Shown here: positions 36,101 through 51,100 of the stretch, piece after piece
Numbering within the stretch: position 1 is the stretch's first letter
Layout of the letters: each line of letters opens with the position of its first letter
Assembly: GCA_013397935.1 (NCBI GenBank)
Contig: VZRN01005892.1
Span: forward strand, 185,340-249,339
Length of the DNA: 64,000 nucleotides
DNA from: Dasyornis broadbenti
Taxonomy: Eukaryota; Chordata; Aves; Passeriformes; Dasyornithidae
Direction: 5' to 3'
Translations under genes and position numbers: made by a program
Notes under the pieces: model-generated
What the model saw: the letters and a program-made list of their open reading frames with translations, nothing else
Told to the model about the DNA's origin: nothing
Databases searched by the model: none

Positions 36101-39100
36101 TTGGAGACTTTTCATGTAAAATATTATTTGATGTGTTTTGTAAAAGTAACTAATGTATGTGATAAAATAGTTGTCATTGAGTTTATAGGAAAACTTTTGT
36201 TTTCTTGAACCATAAACAGGTTATAGAATGCTTATATTCAGTTACTAAAGGTTTCTCCTAACTTCTGTCACTCATAACACAAAATATCCTGTCCTGTGAT
36301 CTAGGTGGTATCTCTGGTGCAGTTACTCAGTGATCCCTTCTACAGGACACTTGAAGGCTTCCGAATGCTGGTGGAGAAAGAATGGCTCTCTTTTGGTCAT
36401 AAATTCAGTCAGCGCAGTAATCTGACTCTCAACTGTCAGGGTAGTGGATTTGCTCCTGTTTTCTTACAGTTCTTAGACTGTGTGCATCAGGTAAGTCAAT
36501 CTCTTTTACAAGAAGGCTTCATAAAGAGATGTGTATATGCCAGTATTTCAGATGTAGTAGATACAGGTTTGAGAGAAGACTGGTAACATCGTTTCCTAGG
36601 TTTTATTAAAGGGAATGGATTTCACCTCAAGAGGAGCTGGAATGTTTGTCTAGAGGAGACTGACCCAAAGCAGACTCAGAGGGGTGGTTGGTACTACAGA
36701 TCTATTAAGGTCACTTATGTAGAGATTTCAAATTGAAGGTTTGTAGGCTAAGACTGGCATTTGGCAGTCCTGGAGTAAATTTTACTCAGGAGGAAGGGAC
36801 TAAATTTTAGATCCATGACTGGACAGTTTTTAATTCCTTGTGCCTGACAGTGAGCCTTGAAGAGGCCTTGTACTTCACCAGCTCTGGGAACGACAGCTTT
36901 AAACCAGGGGTTCTTAGCTGTTCTGATTTTTATGTATAGTACATGTTCAGAAGAAGATGGACACCAACAACTGTGTTGCATAGGAAGAAGTTAGATTAAG
37001 AAGTTTTTACTCATTTCAGGTTAATTCTGAAGTCCGTCCTTTTCTTTGTCTCAAACCACTAAATGTAAATTCTTAGCAGAATTTCTGTGTATGCAAACAC
37101 AAGAGGGGTGCTTGCATAGTTCCTCTTGTACGTGTCCTTTTTTTCCCAGTTCTCTCATTTTTATCACTGAAAAAGCTGAAAGTTTCATTGTCATTATTAA
37201 CCTGTGTTAAAATGTCTGGATGACTGTATCAGAGGAAATAACTGTTAAAACGCCAGCTTTTTTGGTGGGAGCACACATTCATAGTGAATACTTGCACGAA
37301 GGAGACCCTGAAAGAGAAGTCTGTGAGTAGTCTTACTCTGCTACCTGAAGAAAACTCCACAGATTAAAAAAACTTGCTAAACCAATAGAAAGCAGTCTTC
37401 AAGTATATCTATGTCAGACTGATAATGAATGAGCTTTTAAGAAGATGATTGAAAACTTGCTGAAAAATGTTATGGAAAAAAACCCCAACTTTCTTTGTGT
37501 CCCAGTGTTAAACACCAACAGCCATCACTGCTGTCTCAGAAGTTAATAAATCATATCCTTGGAATTTGCATTGATTCCTACAGCATTCCCCTTAAGAGAA
37601 CCTTAGAAATCACATCTTCTGTTTCATCAATCTGTTTCCCAATTGTTGTGGCTCTCAGATTTTTTATTTGAAAAGCAGAGATTTTCCTAAAAAGAATCAG
37701 TACTTTATTTTTCATTCAAATAAGTTAATCTGCCCCAATGCCACACTATTTGTTACAATAGACTTAGGGTTATTAGTCCTTTTCCTGAAGTAGAAAAAAA
37801 CATTCTTGGTTGCAATGGCTACAACAGGACAAAATTGCCATGTGCTCTAATACTGAAACTCATCTGCCTGGTGATTTATTGAATTCTGTATGTAAATCAT
37901 TTGTCTTGGTCATGGTGTTGTATTCTCTTCCCTGTCAGGTGTCTTCTCTAAGTTTAAATTGGCTGATTGGATGACACCATCCATTAGTAGACTGTAGTAA
38001 ACCTACATTTGATTTTAAGCAGTAGTGTAATTTTGAAGTGAATCCTTCCAGCATCTCCCCTTACTGGTTTTTGATGCTGGTCTGGTGCATGTGTACTAGA
38101 TTTTTTGGGGAAAAAATTTTAACTTGCACCAGTGATCTGTCGCTTAGCTTAAAACCATGGGGGTCATCAATGTAGAGTGGAGTCATAAACTCAACTGGAC
38201 TAAATCTAGTCCAGATAAAGCCACAAATGTGTGGTATGGCTGCAGGGAGCTCAGCACCAGCTGCTTCAGTGTGTTTGTCTGCTCTAGATGAAGCCTGATT
38301 ACTTGCTAATGTAGGTGTAGCCTACATTCTGTTTCTGACCCTGGAAGCACTTTGCTTCAGTTTTACTGTAATAAATCATAGACAGTTGTCATTAAGAAAG
38401 ACAAGGAAATTATCTATGCAGTATTTCTTTCTCAAATGATTAAGAGATTACACAAATTTTGGAAAACAAATGGGTTATCCTGAAGAAAGTTAAAAATTAA
38501 ATTCAAGGATTTGGGTTTATTGACGTAAAATAGAATGGGCCATGTTTTCTTCATGGTAGAGTTCTTGGTTTTCCTTTGAATAAATTTTAACACAATGTGC
38601 AGTTCCAAGAACATGGAATAGTGGATTATAATCATCCCACCTTTGAAAGTCAGGATGAAATGCAAAGTGGGATAAATCCCTGCTGTTAAGAACTCTCAGG
38701 TATGATTTTGCCTCAGGCTGCACTCATGCCAGAGGAGTACAAGAACATTGCCTTTGTAATTCACCTCAGGCAGCAGCTTTGGTGCGTTGTCACTCAGCAG
38801 GTATTTGACTCTACCTTTCCAAGGCAGGATAAAATACACAGGTTATTAACAGATTCATTTTACAGCGAGATCTGTATTTTCTGCTCTTTGGGTTTAAGCT
38901 GTGTGCACATGCCCTGGCTGCAGCTGTGTCAGCAGGGCAGTCTGGAGCTATTCACTGCTGCCCTGGTGAAGGTAACTCCCTTCCAGTCTCTGGCATGAGG
39001 GGTTCTTGGGAGCCTGCCTGCTTTTCCCAGCCAAAATGTTGGAAAAGACTTGGTAGGAAAGACCATTAGAAGCAGTTCAACTTGTCTATCTGAAGGAGTC

Positions 39101-42100
39101 AGTAACTTCTTATGAGGAAAGATAGGGCTGTGTAGGGGTTATAATCTTTTTAGCCAGGGTTATCTTCATCCCAGACAGGGCATGGGAAGCATAGTCAGTG
39201 TAATATAGATAATATAGACTTGTCTGGTTTTAGAAAAAAGTCTGAGAGCTAAATGACGTGCCAGTCCCATTGAGAATGCAATTCTGAGTACCTTTTCTAG
39301 AACCAGAGTTAGATATATCTTCTAACTTGTGATGATGGCATAGTATTGAGTTACCAAATTCTAACTGTGGTTGTAAATTCTGGGGAAATTGCTTTTGAAG
39401 TAAATTTATTGGTTGAAATTTCATATGAATTTACCATAAAAATAAGTTTTATCAACATCTGTACTTAAAAATTTTTGTTAAGTTTTGTTGGTTTCTATGC
39501 AAATTGTTACACAACTACAGAATCCAATTAGATTACAACTTGACCCTCAAGTGTAATATATTATAATCAGTTTTTAAAGATTGCCCATTAACTGGAAGCA
39601 AACATTTGGTCCTTTCAAAGGATTTTAAACCTTTAGTCTCCATATACCAGGTGCAGTAAGAGAGTTACCACAGAGACAGTACATGCATTAAATGTCATGG
39701 GTTAAACTAAAGATACAGAGAAAACAAATGAAGCAGTGATTCCTAAATTAGAACTGCATCATCTTATAAAAAGTCATTGTTTATGCCAATATCTCCAGGT
39801 GTCAGCTGAATTATTAATGCAAAATCAGTCTTTCACAATAGCAGCATCTGGCAGATACTTTCTCTGCTTCTAAGCACACTGAGTTTATGCAAGTGATGTC
39901 AGTGAGGAAGCTTTTCTTATTTTTCTTCTGCATCTATTTGGTAATTTATAAAATATAATTAAAACAGGATGATTTTCTAGAGCTGCCTTCTTTTAAGCTC
40001 AATAAGGAGCTCTGTTACAGCGCCCTGTGTAAGAGGTGAGTGTGTTACTCCCGTGGGGGATGTGTTCAGTTATTCCAGTGTTTGCAGGAGCAGCCTCGTA
40101 GCAATTCCCAGCACAGGATGTTTGGAGTACTGTATTTCTCATTTATACTAAGTAAAAGTTGATATATAATGGAATTTTAAAACCAAAATATACTGGAAAA
40201 CTAAGGCAGGCTGAAAGATCTAGGAGATTATTAAATACATTTAGGAGTTACCTCAGTGGGAACATAGTAATTTTAAAAAGAACTCTAGAATGCTGAGTTT
40301 CTCTAATCATAATATTAGAAACACATAGAGGTTTAATCCGGTTTTAAATGTTCATATATTATGGAGATTAAGACAGCAAAAATTACTACATTGTTTATCT
40401 CTATCAAAGAAATGTTTTATAGTTGTTTTCTCTTTAAAAGTAAATTATAATAACTCCTAGTTATTATAATTTAATATTTCTGCATCCAGAAATCTCAGAA
40501 ATGGAATCACCCACAATGTCTCAATCCATGACAGGATTTTATCAGCAGCTTGTTCTTGTGACTCTTGTACTTGTGGTCCAATAATGATTTTAATACATAT
40601 AAGTTTGACATGACTTATGTATATAAGTCATGTGAAATAGCAGAATGCTGCCTTTCCTTCTTACAGTATATTAAAAAAAACCTTCTCCTAACACAAGGAG
40701 AACATACGTACTAAAGAAGGTATGGCAAAAAAAAAAATTCTTTTTTATAGCGAGAACTAAAAAATTAATTTTTCTATGTAATTGAAGTCTTGACTGTATT
40801 ATAGAAAAAAAATTGCGTAGCTTTATTCTTACAAATCACTGCATGAGTGTAGTATTTGTGTCGGGGAGAAATGGGGATTAAATAAGAGACGGTCTATTGA
40901 ACTGACATATCTTAAAGTATCTCAGCATTTTAAATGCCCAGCCCCAAACTAATATTGAGATATGATAACCACAAATTCTCTGACTGAAATGCTGTGTGGG
41001 TGTTTGTAGGTCCTTCCAAGGGATTTTCCTGTCACTACTGTACGTTCAGCAGAAAACCTTTCCTCACTAAACACGTTTTCCCTCCTTTATTTAGCTGGTG
41101 TATGTGGAAATCCGAGTGTTTGGAGCTTCAAGTAGTCTTAGTAGCAGTTCTCATCAGTACTGAAAAAAACCCCATTGAGTAAATGATAAGAAAGAAACTG
41201 ATAAGAGATTAGACAGAAAATATGGAACAGGAAAATGAGTAGTGGGAATGCAAAATACAAGGCACAGGAAGATTTTAGAACTGAAGAGATATTACAAGTT
41301 TGATGTGAAGGTAGACAGAGCACAGTGGGACATATTTCAAATGTGAAATTCAATCAGCAATTTATTTTTCAATTGTAAGCTGTACTTATTTCCACTGTAA
41401 TTAGGAATTTTCAGTTAATTGCCATGTTTATTCTGAAGGTAAAGATCGTGAGTCATAAACTTATTTGAAGGGTAAATTTTAAATTAACACATGAAATTTC
41501 TCCAAGCACTATCTCATCAAGATTTTTAGAATCTTACATTTTGTAGAGATATCAAGTATGAATGTCAATAACTAGTGCTAAAAATTTTTGCTATGAATAT
41601 TAAAATTCGTGCTTAAAATCTTACACCAGGGTCTTTGTGATAATGTGAAAGAGAAGCAGCTGTGAAGAGCCAGCCATTTCACAGTGCTGTACTCTGATAA
41701 TCTGTATCGTTTTCTTAAATAAATATCTGCTCCTGACTCATGTTGGAGACATTCGCTAGGTTAGATCCACAGCCTAATGTGGTTAACAGTTTAAGGAATG
41801 AAACAGCCTTTACTGTTTTAAAAGAATTATGGCAAGACACCTCTTCAGTGTGGGTTTTTTTCATACTGTAATATTTTGGCCATATTTTGGAAAGGAAGAG
41901 ACGTGTAGGCTAGCAAGTGTCTGAGAAATTGGCTGTTTCAGGAATGGTGGATGGAATGGCATTTGCAGCATTGTCTCTGTACCTATCTGCTTTGTGGGGT
42001 TCTGAGCAATAGCAAGAAATCCACTGCAAAACCTTCCAGTTAAAGTTTGAATTTCAGCCACATCCAGGAGTAGCATCTGTACCTGTGAAGTTACATGGTG

Positions 42101-45100
42101 ACTCAAGAGTTATCACAGAAGATTTATATCCAGTTGGATTCCTTGGAAGAATCATGGGGTTTGTACAGAGTGTAATGCTGCTTATTATACAGTTCACTCT
42201 ATCAGCTCTGAAATGTTTTTGCAACATAGACACAACATGAATTTATTTAGCCAAAAAATATTCTAGAACAAAACATTAGAAGGATTTGTGTGATACTTGC
42301 CATTTATTTTCAGCATTCATGGGGGAATTGCTTTGCTGTCATTTCACTTTATTATTTCTTACATATCTATTTGTATTATACCTCAATATCCACTTTTTTC
42401 CTTTTTTTTTTTTTAATTTTATTTTTTAGATTCATAACCAATACCCGACAGAGTTTGAGTTCAATCAATATTATCTGAAGTTTCTGGCTTTTCATCACAT
42501 ATCAAATCGATTTAAAACATTTCTTCTGGATTCAGATTATGAAAGACTAGAACATGGTATGTGTGATCTTTGTATATTGCTTTTGTTAGTTATTGATATT
42601 TTTCTCCTCGATATTTGGTCTACAAAAACTTGCCTGGGTTAAGATGGTCCAGTAGCTGCATGGTGACCATGGAATGAATTACATTTCAGGTGTAAAAAGC
42701 AAAATGGAGGTGAAGAACACCGTATTTTCTGCATCAGTGGTTCCTGAGCCATGCCACTGATGGCACTAAGAGAAAGTGGAAGAAATTAGTGCCATGCCTC
42801 AGGGGTTTTTAGCAATTTATCCACATATTTCTATTTTCCCTACTAAATACCTTCTTTTAACAGAAATAAAGTCTCTGTGAATCCATTAGAAAGTGCATAA
42901 AGGTTCAAGAGAGAAAAGCCTTTCCATCTATTACCTCCCACTTCCTTCTCTTGCATTATCTTCAGTGTTTTTCTTTTCATACTTGCTTTTTTACTCCATC
43001 TGTCATGAACAACCTTACTGCTTCCAAGGCCTTACCTCCCCTTAGAGCCCTCTTACCAAGGCTACACAATCACAGTTGAGGCTGTTCATGGGACTTGTCC
43101 TCTAAACTGTGCTCCAAATTTCTCTGCTTTGTGGACTGGTTCTCATGGCATGTGATCGATTTTAATGCTTTTCTTAAAATCTGGTGTACCTGTGGGGCAG
43201 ACTAGACTTGAGCAACCATTTTATTGCCAAAAAAAAATGTTAATTTCTATTATTTATCTTCCTTCTTTATTTCCTGTTGCAGTGGCATTTGGCAGTAGAC
43301 TTTGCTATACCTTCAAATTGTGAAATTCCTTTAGGCTGTGCTTTAGCATTTGTTATGCATTATCATAAAGCTATCTTTTTGCTGCTCTTATTTTCACCAG
43401 GGACATTGTTTGAAGATAAAGGAGATAAACATGCCAAAAAAGGAATTTGTATTTGGGAATGTATTGAAAAGATGCACAAGAGGAGCCCTATTTTCTTCAA
43501 TTACCTCTATGCCCCTGCCGAAATAGAGGTATGATTGTTTTTAAAATACAGGTGGTTTGTTATTCTGAGTGATTCCTTGAGTACTTTTTGATATCTTAAT
43601 TGTTCTGAACTGAGTTAAGTGTTTGGTGGACAAAATTGAGCCAACCTGATTGATTGGAGCAGTATCTCAAAGTCATGGAAATGCAATTTAAAGGGCCAAA
43701 TTCTGAAACATGTATTCGTACATCCTGGTGAACTAAATGAGTTTCCTTGTTTAATTTCATTAAATTATATGAATTATTATTAAAATTGTCTTTAAAGGGG
43801 AACTGAGTTTAGAGTCATAATGGGATATATTTTATAACAATCTGATTGAATCACTAATCTATATCACTGTCTTGTATGATAATGTATGTCCACTAGATTG
43901 AGCTGTGTCTTGAATAATTTGAGAAAATTCACAGTACACTCGCCACTGTAGAATTCCATTTAGAATAATCTGGAAAAAACAGATACTGCGTTGTAAGTCT
44001 GAAATTCAAAGGCTTCCTTCATGTCATTATAATACCGCTTTGTTTTCAAATAGGCACTGAAGCCAAATGTAAATATGTCCAGCCTCAAAAAGTGGGATTA
44101 TTATGTAGAAGAGATTTTGGCTACAGGTCCTTCCTATGATTGGACTATGGTACCTGCAAAATGCAGTGTTCCGGAGGAAAATGACCAAACAGATGGTTCA
44201 GTCTCTCAGTCTAAGAGGAAAATAGTATGGCCATGTTATGATGATGTAAAAAAAATACAACCTGATGCCATCACCAGCCTTTTAAATGTAAGTACATGTG
44301 CTGCACAGAACAGGAAGTTCTCTTATGCTCATGAAATTAATATTTACTTTTTACTGAAGTTATTGCCTTACAGGTATGCTGTTATTAAAAGAATCATGAT
44401 AGATGTCAAAACAATTCTTTAGTAAGACTGACTGGTTTATCTGGAGACCTGCTGGTTGTTCTGGGAATCAATCAGACTTCCTGCACAGCTGACGTTGTTC
44501 TGAATGAACGCATCCCTGGGAGTATTGTTTTAATTGTAGCTAATAATTACTCATGGCTTCATTTTTTCACTGTCCTAAAGAATAAATAAAGTTTTAGTTT
44601 GCCTTTTGTAGGAAATGCAGGAACAGCTATTTCCATGTGGGCAAATAATGAATCTTGCTTTCTTAATCTCTTTCTACTCATTTTAAAGTAGGTGTGTGGT
44701 AAAATAAGGATCCAGGTTTTTGGAGAGATAAGAAAATTGAATCTGACACTTGTTGATTTTAACAATTGAGAGACATACACAAACATAAACTGAACAACTT
44801 GGCCCGAATTTCTCAAAAAGCTTTCCATGATTGCTCGTAGTTTATGCATGTTTACTAGAACCAAACTGATAAATTTAGACTCTTCAAAATATTTTGGTAC
44901 TTGAAATAGATGCTTGATTTTGGCTTTTTCTTGTTTGGGCTCATTTAGGCTGCTTATGTTTTGTCCTTTCTTCATTAGAAAATGAAAAATAAAGCCATTA
45001 TCATATTTGTTGTAGTTATATGGAGGGATTTAACATCTGTCTTCTCTTAGAGAGGTGTTTGTTGATTATAATTAAATAACAGCCTAACATTTGGTTATCG

Positions 45101-48100
45101 TCATAATTGATAGTGCAGGGAAACGACAAGGACATTCTTCACTTCCATTGTTTCAAGCCACATGTATGTCAGATACACATCCCTATGTGCAGTGTTTTAT
45201 TTTGAAGACTCTTTGCAGATTTTACCTTATATCAAAGCTGGGATTATGGAGCCCAATATTGCAATGCTTGGGAAAATCGGGATATGCTGTGGGCCCCCAA
45301 CTCCCCTGAATCAAAGATGACTTTTAGCAAGTCTTAATGCAGGAGGTTTCTGAATGGATGTAAGTCCTTGAAGATGGGCTTGCTTTTGATGGAGAGTTAG
45401 CTTTATTCTGGCACATTCCTCAAATTGCTTTTGGTCTACTCCTTCCAATTATAACCGATGGAACACAGGAACAATGCCTAATTAAAAAAAAAAAAAAATA
45501 AAAAGAATCTCATGTAAAACTCCCCTTGACTCAAGACAGTCAGGACTTCTCAGGGTTTGTAACTTCCCACATGCAAAGAAAGAGCAGCCTGTCAGTAGGG
45601 GTCATATCAGGGATTCTTCAGTGAAGTACAGAGCGCTTTCGTGTCAGGTGAGCAGAGGCCAGAAGCACATCAGGAATACAGCAGTGTCCTCCTGCATTTC
45701 TTCCTGGGGTAGATGCCAAACTATCCATATCCACAACTGGGAGAAACTGCCATATAACAGGGAAATTAGCCATGTTACAGGCTAAAGATAATGTGGGTCA
45801 GGTTTTATAGAGTTTAAATGTAATTTGTTATTAGATTATTGTAATAAAAGATAGCAATGGAGAGCATTTGGAAAACTTTGAAGAGGTTGTATAAAGGTTA
45901 CAAAAATATTCTTCTAAGTTTAAAAAGCAAAGTGAACTTTCTTTTAAAACAAGTTGTTAATTTAGGGCTATTGCTGATGTAGGAGAAAGACCTCTCTTTA
46001 ATCATAAATCCACTAAGAATGTGTTGGTATCCAAAAAATGTTTCAACTGAGACCATATTTAGCATCATAAATTACTGGGGAAGATTGATTCCCACTTAGT
46101 TTATAATGATAAGCCCAAATTTGTTTGTTCTAAAGATATTTTTCAATTGAAAACCAGATAGTGCTCTTCAGGGTGTAAAGCTGAAACAGAGAATTTATTG
46201 AGTGCCTTAATTCAGAATTTTTATGGTAGAATGTGATGCAGCTCTTTCAAGAGTGGATCAGATTCTGGTGCTTTTAAGAATTGTGAGACATGAAGCTGTG
46301 TGCCTGCACGAACACCTTGTGGATGCAAAGGAGGTGATTGGTCTCCAGGGCTCTGGAGCTTCTGCAGATTTAACTCCTGTCTCTACCATTCAGATGTTCC
46401 TAAGCAGGTTACTTAGCAGATCTTCTGAAGGGCACAGGAATGCCAATTGCTTGTGATTGCTAATTGCAGGAAATGGATTCTCTCATAATTGAATTTGTTA
46501 TAATCTTTCTTTTTACACATATGTATTCCTGCCCCTGTAAGCCTGGACAACAGGAGATGAATCAGAGAGATAAATGTAAGGATTTTTCTCTTTCAAGGAA
46601 ATGCGTCTATTCATAGTCCATTCCACACATGAAAGGAAAAAAAATCTGACACTTTCCGTAAAATTTAAAACTGAAGGGGCAAGAATAAATCTTAGTGATT
46701 TATTGCCATGTATGGGTTTTTTTCTTTATGTGGGGTTTATTAAAGGAGAATTTAGTCCTAACTTTTCAAGTTATATACAGGAGATCGTTGAAAGCTTTTG
46801 ATGAAAGTCTTTCATTTTGAGTTCTGGAAGCACTACTCGCTGTGGAGCCAAAAAAGAAGGAATGTGACCCAGTTGCTAAGTAACAAGTTTCAGTTACTTC
46901 CAGATTCTGCAGAAAGGACTCATACGCAGAAGTCAAGACTAGGGCAGAAAGAGAATAATCAGATTAAAACGTAACTAACGTACAGCAATAAAGGCCTTAT
47001 ATTCTTTTGCAGCAATTTGGAAATGCTTTTACTTTTAAAAGTGTGTGGTAAATTGATTCAGTTTTATGTCTCCCATCCAGAAGTATTTTCCATTCAACAC
47101 TTTGAAAGAGAAACAAGTAATCTAGAGAAGCCTTTAGTCTGGCTTGTGTTCATCATTCCTCATTTTTTTATCTACCTGTGATGATACTCTAAACAAAAAT
47201 ATTCTGGTTTTATTTCTTAGGAGAAAGAGAGCATATGTGACTTTACCTTCAGTATTTAAAACTTCTGATTTGATTCTTGCTGTTGAGCCATATCTCTTAT
47301 GTTTAGTTTCACTTTAGGATTTTCTAATTTAGCTTCAGCAAGGAAGAGTTTGTTGAAATATTTTGTTCCTATTATGTTGTCAAGTGCTGGCTTTTTTATT
47401 TTCACCTAAGAGTTCAAAATTTTGTTCAGAAGAATTTCCTGGTCAAAATGTTTTCTTACTTTAAAAGTATAATAATTTTCTGCCCTTCAGTTAATAGCAA
47501 TTTCTTGAAGAATTTTTCAATCAAAAGACCAATAGGAATTGGAGAATATTATGAAATCTGCTTTAGTGATTAGGTAGAGTACAAGTAAGTAGTGACTTAC
47601 TTTCTCTACTTTGAAAATAAATGTGTTCATGTTTAGTTGGCTTCTATATAGCACAAGAAGTCTGTATCTTGTGGCAATTTTTTATTCCATCAATAATTGT
47701 GAATTGAATTTGAAAAATTGAGATTTTAGTTTTATTTCATTAATAATCAGATTTTCATAACAATGTAGTTGTTGAAAGTAAAAATGCAGAAGGGAAGAGT
47801 GGCGAGTGATATGGACAACACATCAAAGTCTTGACGAATGAATCAATGAGTGTTCACAAGTAAATATCAACTAATAAAATTGGCTCTTTTTACTTAACTT
47901 TGCACTGTGTTATTAACAGGAAATAACCCTAACTGGAGGTTATCAACATAGGTCATATTCCCAAGTTCCACAACAAGAACATGTTGTTACAGTTTGGCAT
48001 CCAAACTGAATAAATCTTTCTGTTTCATTTCCTTCTTTTATTACAGCTTTGTATCACATTTTATAAACCAGGGTAAATGTTAATATTGGCACTGTACAAT

Positions 48101-51100
48101 GTTGGTGTGACAGCACAGAATTTGTTCTTTGTAAATATTTTTATAAAATACAGCCTGTCCTTATCAGTGTTGTGTTTCTGTTATGGCAGTTGGTGTTGAA
48201 TTTTGTGTGTTCAGGAGGTCTGGGGGAGAATTGAAAGCCTGATGGCTCCTCCAACGTGGGACATGCAGGAAGAACAATGTGGCTGATGCTGTCCTTGGGT
48301 GCCTTTTACTCCTGATTCTGAGGGATCTCAGTTTATAGCTCTGTAGAATGACAGAGGTTCTTGAACTTTACTGGGCCACACGGCCTGAAGGGTCACTGTG
48401 TGAAAACACTGACTAGAGAATGATTCTGTAAAAATGATTGCCAGGGAATGGTCAGTTAGAAATGCTTATTCTTAAAGGAAACCCTTGTTGTTTGTTTCAG
48501 GAAATCGAAAGGTTGGAAAGTAAATTAAATCAGAGCCCAGAGAGGTGGCAGCTTTTGTGGGAAAGGGTCAAAATGAATTTAAAGGATGACACCAGACAAG
48601 ACAATGTAAGTAGAAAAGAGCTTGTCCAATAGTTCCATTCCTGCTATATAGGCTACCTGGGCCACTGACAAGATCACTGTATTTCTTGGAGTAAAATACT
48701 GCTTTTGAAAAACTGAATATGTTGTTCTAACCCATGATACTGGCTTTTTATTTCTTCATGTTGAAAAATATATTTTTACTTGTGCTATTTATCTAATTGC
48801 TTTTCCAGAGTAGATTAAGGCATACAGATAAAATGAGCATTGTACTAATACACAGATGTATGATTTTACATATTTAAACGATTCTTGAGGTACAAAAAAA
48901 AGCTCAGTTCCTGAAGGTAGCCAAAAGGATATCACAGATTTTCAGAGATAAGTAAAGATATTTCCATGGCTAAATGGAGCTATAGTTTCTAAGTAGAGAT
49001 AGGAAATATTCATGCTTGTGTTTCCAGTTCCTGACTGTGGTAACAAGAATAGTTGACAATGTAGATATTTTTCTAAGTCAAAGGCTGCCTCTTTGCTCTC
49101 GGTGTGCACCAGGAATAATGTCAAAAACTGCTTTTTGTGAACTTTGCCTATAAGCTTGGCACAGTGAGTTACCAGTTCAAGACTGTACCTGTAGAGTGTT
49201 GTCATTTAGATTAGGACCAAATTCAGGATCCCTCTTGTTCCAGGTTATTGAGGTTCTACTAAAATGACATGGATCTGTAAAGTAGCTCTTTGAAACTGTA
49301 GTGTTTCCTTTCCCCACTTCCTTCCCTTTGAAATCAGGCAAATTTATTGTCTTCAAATGTCTGTTTACTTTTAGATGCTTCTGAGAATGCAAGGGAAATA
49401 CTATGTCACTGGAATATATGAGGCTTTTCTGAAATACTGATTTCTTACACCTTGTAAATGCTTCTGCTTAAGAAATGCAAGGAATTGCCATCCCTCTGGC
49501 TTCTTCTCTGAGGCAGCACTGACTTGTAATAGGAAGATTTTTTTTTGGCCTCACAGTAATTCCATCATTAATTGAATACATTAATTAATTCCAACTTACA
49601 TGTTGTACCATGTATTTATCATCAGTACAGCATTGAAACAGTCTCACAATGCAAGACACATTGCATTACCTTTTTTCTTCCATTTCCCTCTTTCTCAGCT
49701 CCGGAGACATCCTTCTGGCTCCTCAGGGATGATGTCACCTAATCTACATTCCTATCAAAAGAGGTCTTTGTTGGAAATACCTGACAGTGGGCTGGGTGAG
49801 GAGCAGAGTTCGAGCATCTCTCCCTCTAATGGAGTAGATCGAAGAACAACGACGCTGTACAATCATTTCACATCAAAGAATGATGAAAATAGGTAAACTG
49901 GATAATCAGACAGTATTTGTGAATGTTTTATTAGATGGGTACAAGTCTCTGCCTTAGGAAAAAATGAAATTTTCATGTGGACAGATTACTTTGTGACTAC
50001 CTTGTTCCTTCTTTGTGGTTTTGATTGCATTTAGTTGTCTCAATGGATGGGTCTCTATCTCCTACCAGCGTCCTTCAACATTTCATTAGGTGCACAAGCA
50101 AATTATAGTTGTGCATGTAATGCATCCAAAGTGCTAAAAGGGTGTTTCATCAGTGTATCACAGTTACCTGTAACTAAACTATTGATTTAAAGCTTGCTCA
50201 TTTTACTGCAGGAAAATGAGTGTTTAATACATATATAATAGTTTGGGGGCTTTTATTTATCAGCAATATTGACATTATGAAATCACATGCCATCTGTATT
50301 TTCTGTCCCTCTCAGATCTTTTGAAGGTACGCTGTACAAAAGAGGAGCTTTGCTAAAAGGTTGGAAACCTCGCTGGTTTGTGCTGGATGTGACAAAACAC
50401 CAGGTAAAACCTTTTCAGATAATGGACTTTTTAATTATTATACTGCTCCTCTTTTATTTACTGGCTTTGTATAGATTGATTTGACAAACAATATTAGTAA
50501 TGATGATTTTCAGATGTGGCGTGTGCTGCATCATTCTAGACCTATCTGTGTTTGTCTTGTGTATCTTGTAGCTGATACAGAATTCAGAGTGGACTGAAGG
50601 GTTTCAGTATTTTGCTTTTTTAAAAAATATATAGGAGTGTTTTAGATTAGTTATAGTCATGTAAATTTTGTAGCAAAATTATTCATAAATGTTCCACCTA
50701 ATCGTTGTGCAACAAGGAGCATCAAAACTGGAGCAGATCTGTGCTCTAAACTTTTTATCCAATGTACAATGTTTGCCAGAATTCTGCAGTACATTTACAG
50801 CCATGTGTACCTCAAATAATCAGACAGTAATATTCCTTGAGATAAATATTCCATACAGTGGGCGTTGTAACTTCTGACACTTATGTTTAAAAATATTAAT
50901 TTATTGTAGTGGATACACTTAAAAGTATGTAATATAGATACAGACATCTCTTGAAATGCTAATTGAGTACTTCTAGATCAGTGTGGTAAATACCAACAAA
51001 TTGTTCTTCCTAATGGATCCTATACAGCCTATATATAGGAGAAAAGGAGAAAAGAACCCCAACTTTTACATTTCTCATATAACCAAATATCCTTTTGAGC

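Larger units (their letters stand above)
36491..42429 (+). other. SBF2: SBF2 intron 15
   Basis: 5939 bases, the second longest SBF2 intron fully inside the window. It contains the palindromes at 40441 and 40608 and a long T-rich tract before the acceptor. Nothing further seen. Confidence 0.9.

Noticed and set aside
44559..44975. 138-codon - strand open frame in intron 18
   Set aside because: No recognisable domain and no supporting context. Long open runs are expected occasionally in this amount of sequence.
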